Positions 62,136 through 64,000 of a DNA stretch of 64,000 bases are shown piece by piece. The notes below the pieces were generated by a model. That model was not told where the DNA came from. It saw only the letters and a program-made list of their open reading frames with translations, and did no database searches. This DNA is from Cephalopachus bancanus. Its lineage: Eukaryota; Chordata; Mammalia; Primates; Tarsiidae. Position 1 is the stretch's first letter, and every line of letters begins with the position of its first letter. The stretch spans positions 2,184,001 through 2,248,000 of the forward strand of contig JAPVLO010000570.1 of assembly GCA_027257055.1 (NCBI GenBank). Reading direction: 5' to 3'. A program made the position numbers and the translations under genes.

Positions 62136-64000
62136 TGACCTTGAACATCCACCGTATTACTATAAAAAAAAAAGACTGACAGTGGTGGGAAACTATGGGG
62201 GGGAGGGGAAGGGAGGTGGGATTAATGATAGTCAGTATCTGTCTGGGGACGGGGAGTCACCCCTTATCAACAAGGGTGACTGAATGAAGCATATTTGTAT
62301 ACCTAACCTTAAACTGTACCCAACAATATCAAAATAAAAAATATTGCTATAAAAAAATTTTGGTTACCAGTTGTACACTGCTAATATATAAAATATGATT
62401 GATTTTTGTGTTCTTTTATCCAGGGATCTCACTAAACTCACTTATTACTTCTCCCAGGGTTTATTGTAGAAAATTTTTTTACATGGACATTCATGTCCTC
62501 TATGACTAGACAGAGTGTTATATTTTTCTTTCCATTGTTTATTCCTTTAACTTCTCTTTCTTGACTTATTATACTGACTAGGATCTTTAGTACTATGTTG
62601 AATAAGAATAGTGAGAGTGGACATATGTGCCTTGTTTCTTTTTTTAGGGGAAAGTATTCAGTTTTTCATTATCAGGTGTGATGCTAATTGTAGGATTTTT
62701 TTAGGTGACCCTTATCAATCAGAGGAAATTATTTTCTATTTCCTGAGAGTTTTTTTTTGTTAGCATGTTTGAATACTGAATTTTGTCAAATTCTTTCTTG
62801 CATCAATTAATATCATGTGGCTTTTCTTCTTTATACTGTTAATATGGTGAATTACATTGATTACGTTTCAGATATTGAACCATAGAGTAAACCCCACTTG
62901 ATCATAGAGTCTATGTATCTTTGCATATAACTGAATTCTATTTGCTAATATGTTGTTAAGGATTTACTTTTCTATATTGTTGGAAAATATCCACATGAAC
63001 TTTCTCTTTTTTGCAGTTTTTTAAATAAGGGGTAATATTTGTCTGATAAAATTAGATTTGAAATATTTCCTTTTCTTCTATTTTCTACATGAGATTTTAC
63101 AGAATTGCTGCTATTCCTTCTTTAAATATTTAGTAGAATTCACCAGGAGAACCACAAGGGCCTGGACATTTCTTATTTTGGAAAAATGTTCAACTCTAAA
63201 TTCAATTCTTTAAAGATTTTTGAAATATCCTAACTTTATGCTATCTATATCAGTTTGGGTGAATTTTGGTGGTCTGTGGTTTTAGAGGAATTGGTCCTTT
63301 TTATATGAATTTTCAAATTTATGTGCATAGAATTATAAATATTATTCCATTATTATTACATTGAAATCTTCAGATGGTTTAAGATATTCCCTTTTTCAAC
63401 CCTGATATTTGTGCCATCTTTTGTTTTTTTTATTTTTCATCTCTTAATGTTTCCCCATTCTATCAATTCTTTAGTAAACAACTTTTGTTTTCATTTAATT
63501 TTTCTATTGTTTTTATGTGTTCTGTTTCTTCTCTTAATATGATCATTCCTTCTGCTTTATTTTTCCTGTTTTCCTAGATTCTTAAGATGGAAGTTTAGAT
63601 TTTTGGTTTCACATTTTTTATTTTATAATATAAGCACTTATTGCCATATTTTCCTCCTTTTTTTAAAAACATGGACATTCATGTCCTCTATGACTGTTTT
63701 GGTAGCACTGATTTAGCGGCATGCCACAAATTGTTGTATGTTGTATTTTCATTTTTACAAAATATTTTCTAATTTTCCACTATATTTCATATTTTATTCA
63801 TAGATTATTTAGAGGTTTGTTGTTTAATTTTCAAGTGTTTGGAAATTCTCCTATTATCTCTTTGCTCTTGATTTCTAGTTTTTTTCCATTTTAATGAGAG
63901 ACCATAATTGTATAATTTCAATTACTTTAAATTTGTTGTTTTCATAATTACCCAGGATATAGTCTGTCTTGATAACTGTTGCATTCACTTTGTAAAAGTA

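Larger units (their letters stand above)
59014..62350 (+). mobile_element. 3.3-kb L1 with inverted 5' segment (twin-priming structure)
   Basis: The 3' part (about 59537-62350) is in plus orientation and ends with an A-rich tail. The 5' part (59014-59536) is L1 ORF2 in minus orientation. The repeat AAAAAAATTTTTG / AAAAAAATTTTGG lies at 59001-59013 and 62351-62363 and behaves as the target duplication. ORF1 and the 5' UTR are absent. Confidence 0.93.
58540..64000 (-). mobile_element. Old L1M ORF2, minus orientation, split by a younger L1
   Basis: It runs at about 58540-59013 and resumes at 62364 to the window end. The right part has GACTAGGATCTTTAGTACTATGTTGAATAAGAATAGTGAGAGTGG and TTGAACCATAGAGTAAACCCCACTTGATCATAGAG, both antisense ORF2. 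Removing the inserted L1 rejoins its sequence smoothly. Confidence 0.85.

Overview
This window is mammalian, almost certainly primate, nuclear DNA. It is AT-rich, has no compact genes, and is packed with SINEs, LINEs, LTR elements and DNA transposons. Several dimeric Alu-like SINEs share a family consensus that differs from the human/anthropoid subfamilies: the head starts GGCTCAGCCTGTAATCC, the left arm carries GGTTCGAGACC, the linker reads CTACAATAAATCAAAAA and the tail reads GACTCCAACTCAAAA. Together with lineage-type L1 3' ends and mariner copies this suggests a non-anthropoid primate. I favour a tarsier, but that species call is an inference.

The only host coding sequence I can support is one internal exon at 1405-1520 on the + strand. 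It encodes the proline-rich linker of a Dachshund-family co-repressor and matches DACH2 better than DACH1. DACH2 is X-linked in mammals and has very large introns, so I read 1-1404 as the end of one intron and 1521-64000 as part of the next. I saw no second exon.

Layout: 1-9.5 kb holds the exon, old L2/MIR fragments and one Alu. 9.5-12.5 kb holds old L1 3' ends and Alus. 12.5-17.2 kb is a three-layer nest: a minus-strand MaLR element, split by an internally deleted class II (betaretrovirus-like) provirus with a 1.5-kb LTR and an env remnant, itself split by an Alu. 17-39 kb is mostly single-copy intron with MIR/L2 pieces, a MaLR LTR, short L1 3' ends, two Alus, one mariner copy and several non-repetitive blocks that look like candidate conserved enhancers. 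39.4-53.1 kb is dominated by L1: a near full-length minus-strand copy (39.4-45.65 kb) broken by an Alu, a degraded older L1 broken by a mariner, a third minus-strand L1 and a short plus-strand L1 end. 53-58 kb is intron with a third mariner, an Alu, L2 and MaLR pieces. 58-64 kb is an old minus-strand L1 interrupted by a younger 3.3-kb L1 whose 5' part is inverted (twin-priming structure).

There is no operon, CRISPR array or novel multi-gene system here. The interest lies in the nested insertion history, two short templated copy events, and candidate cis-regulatory blocks inside a developmental regulator gene.
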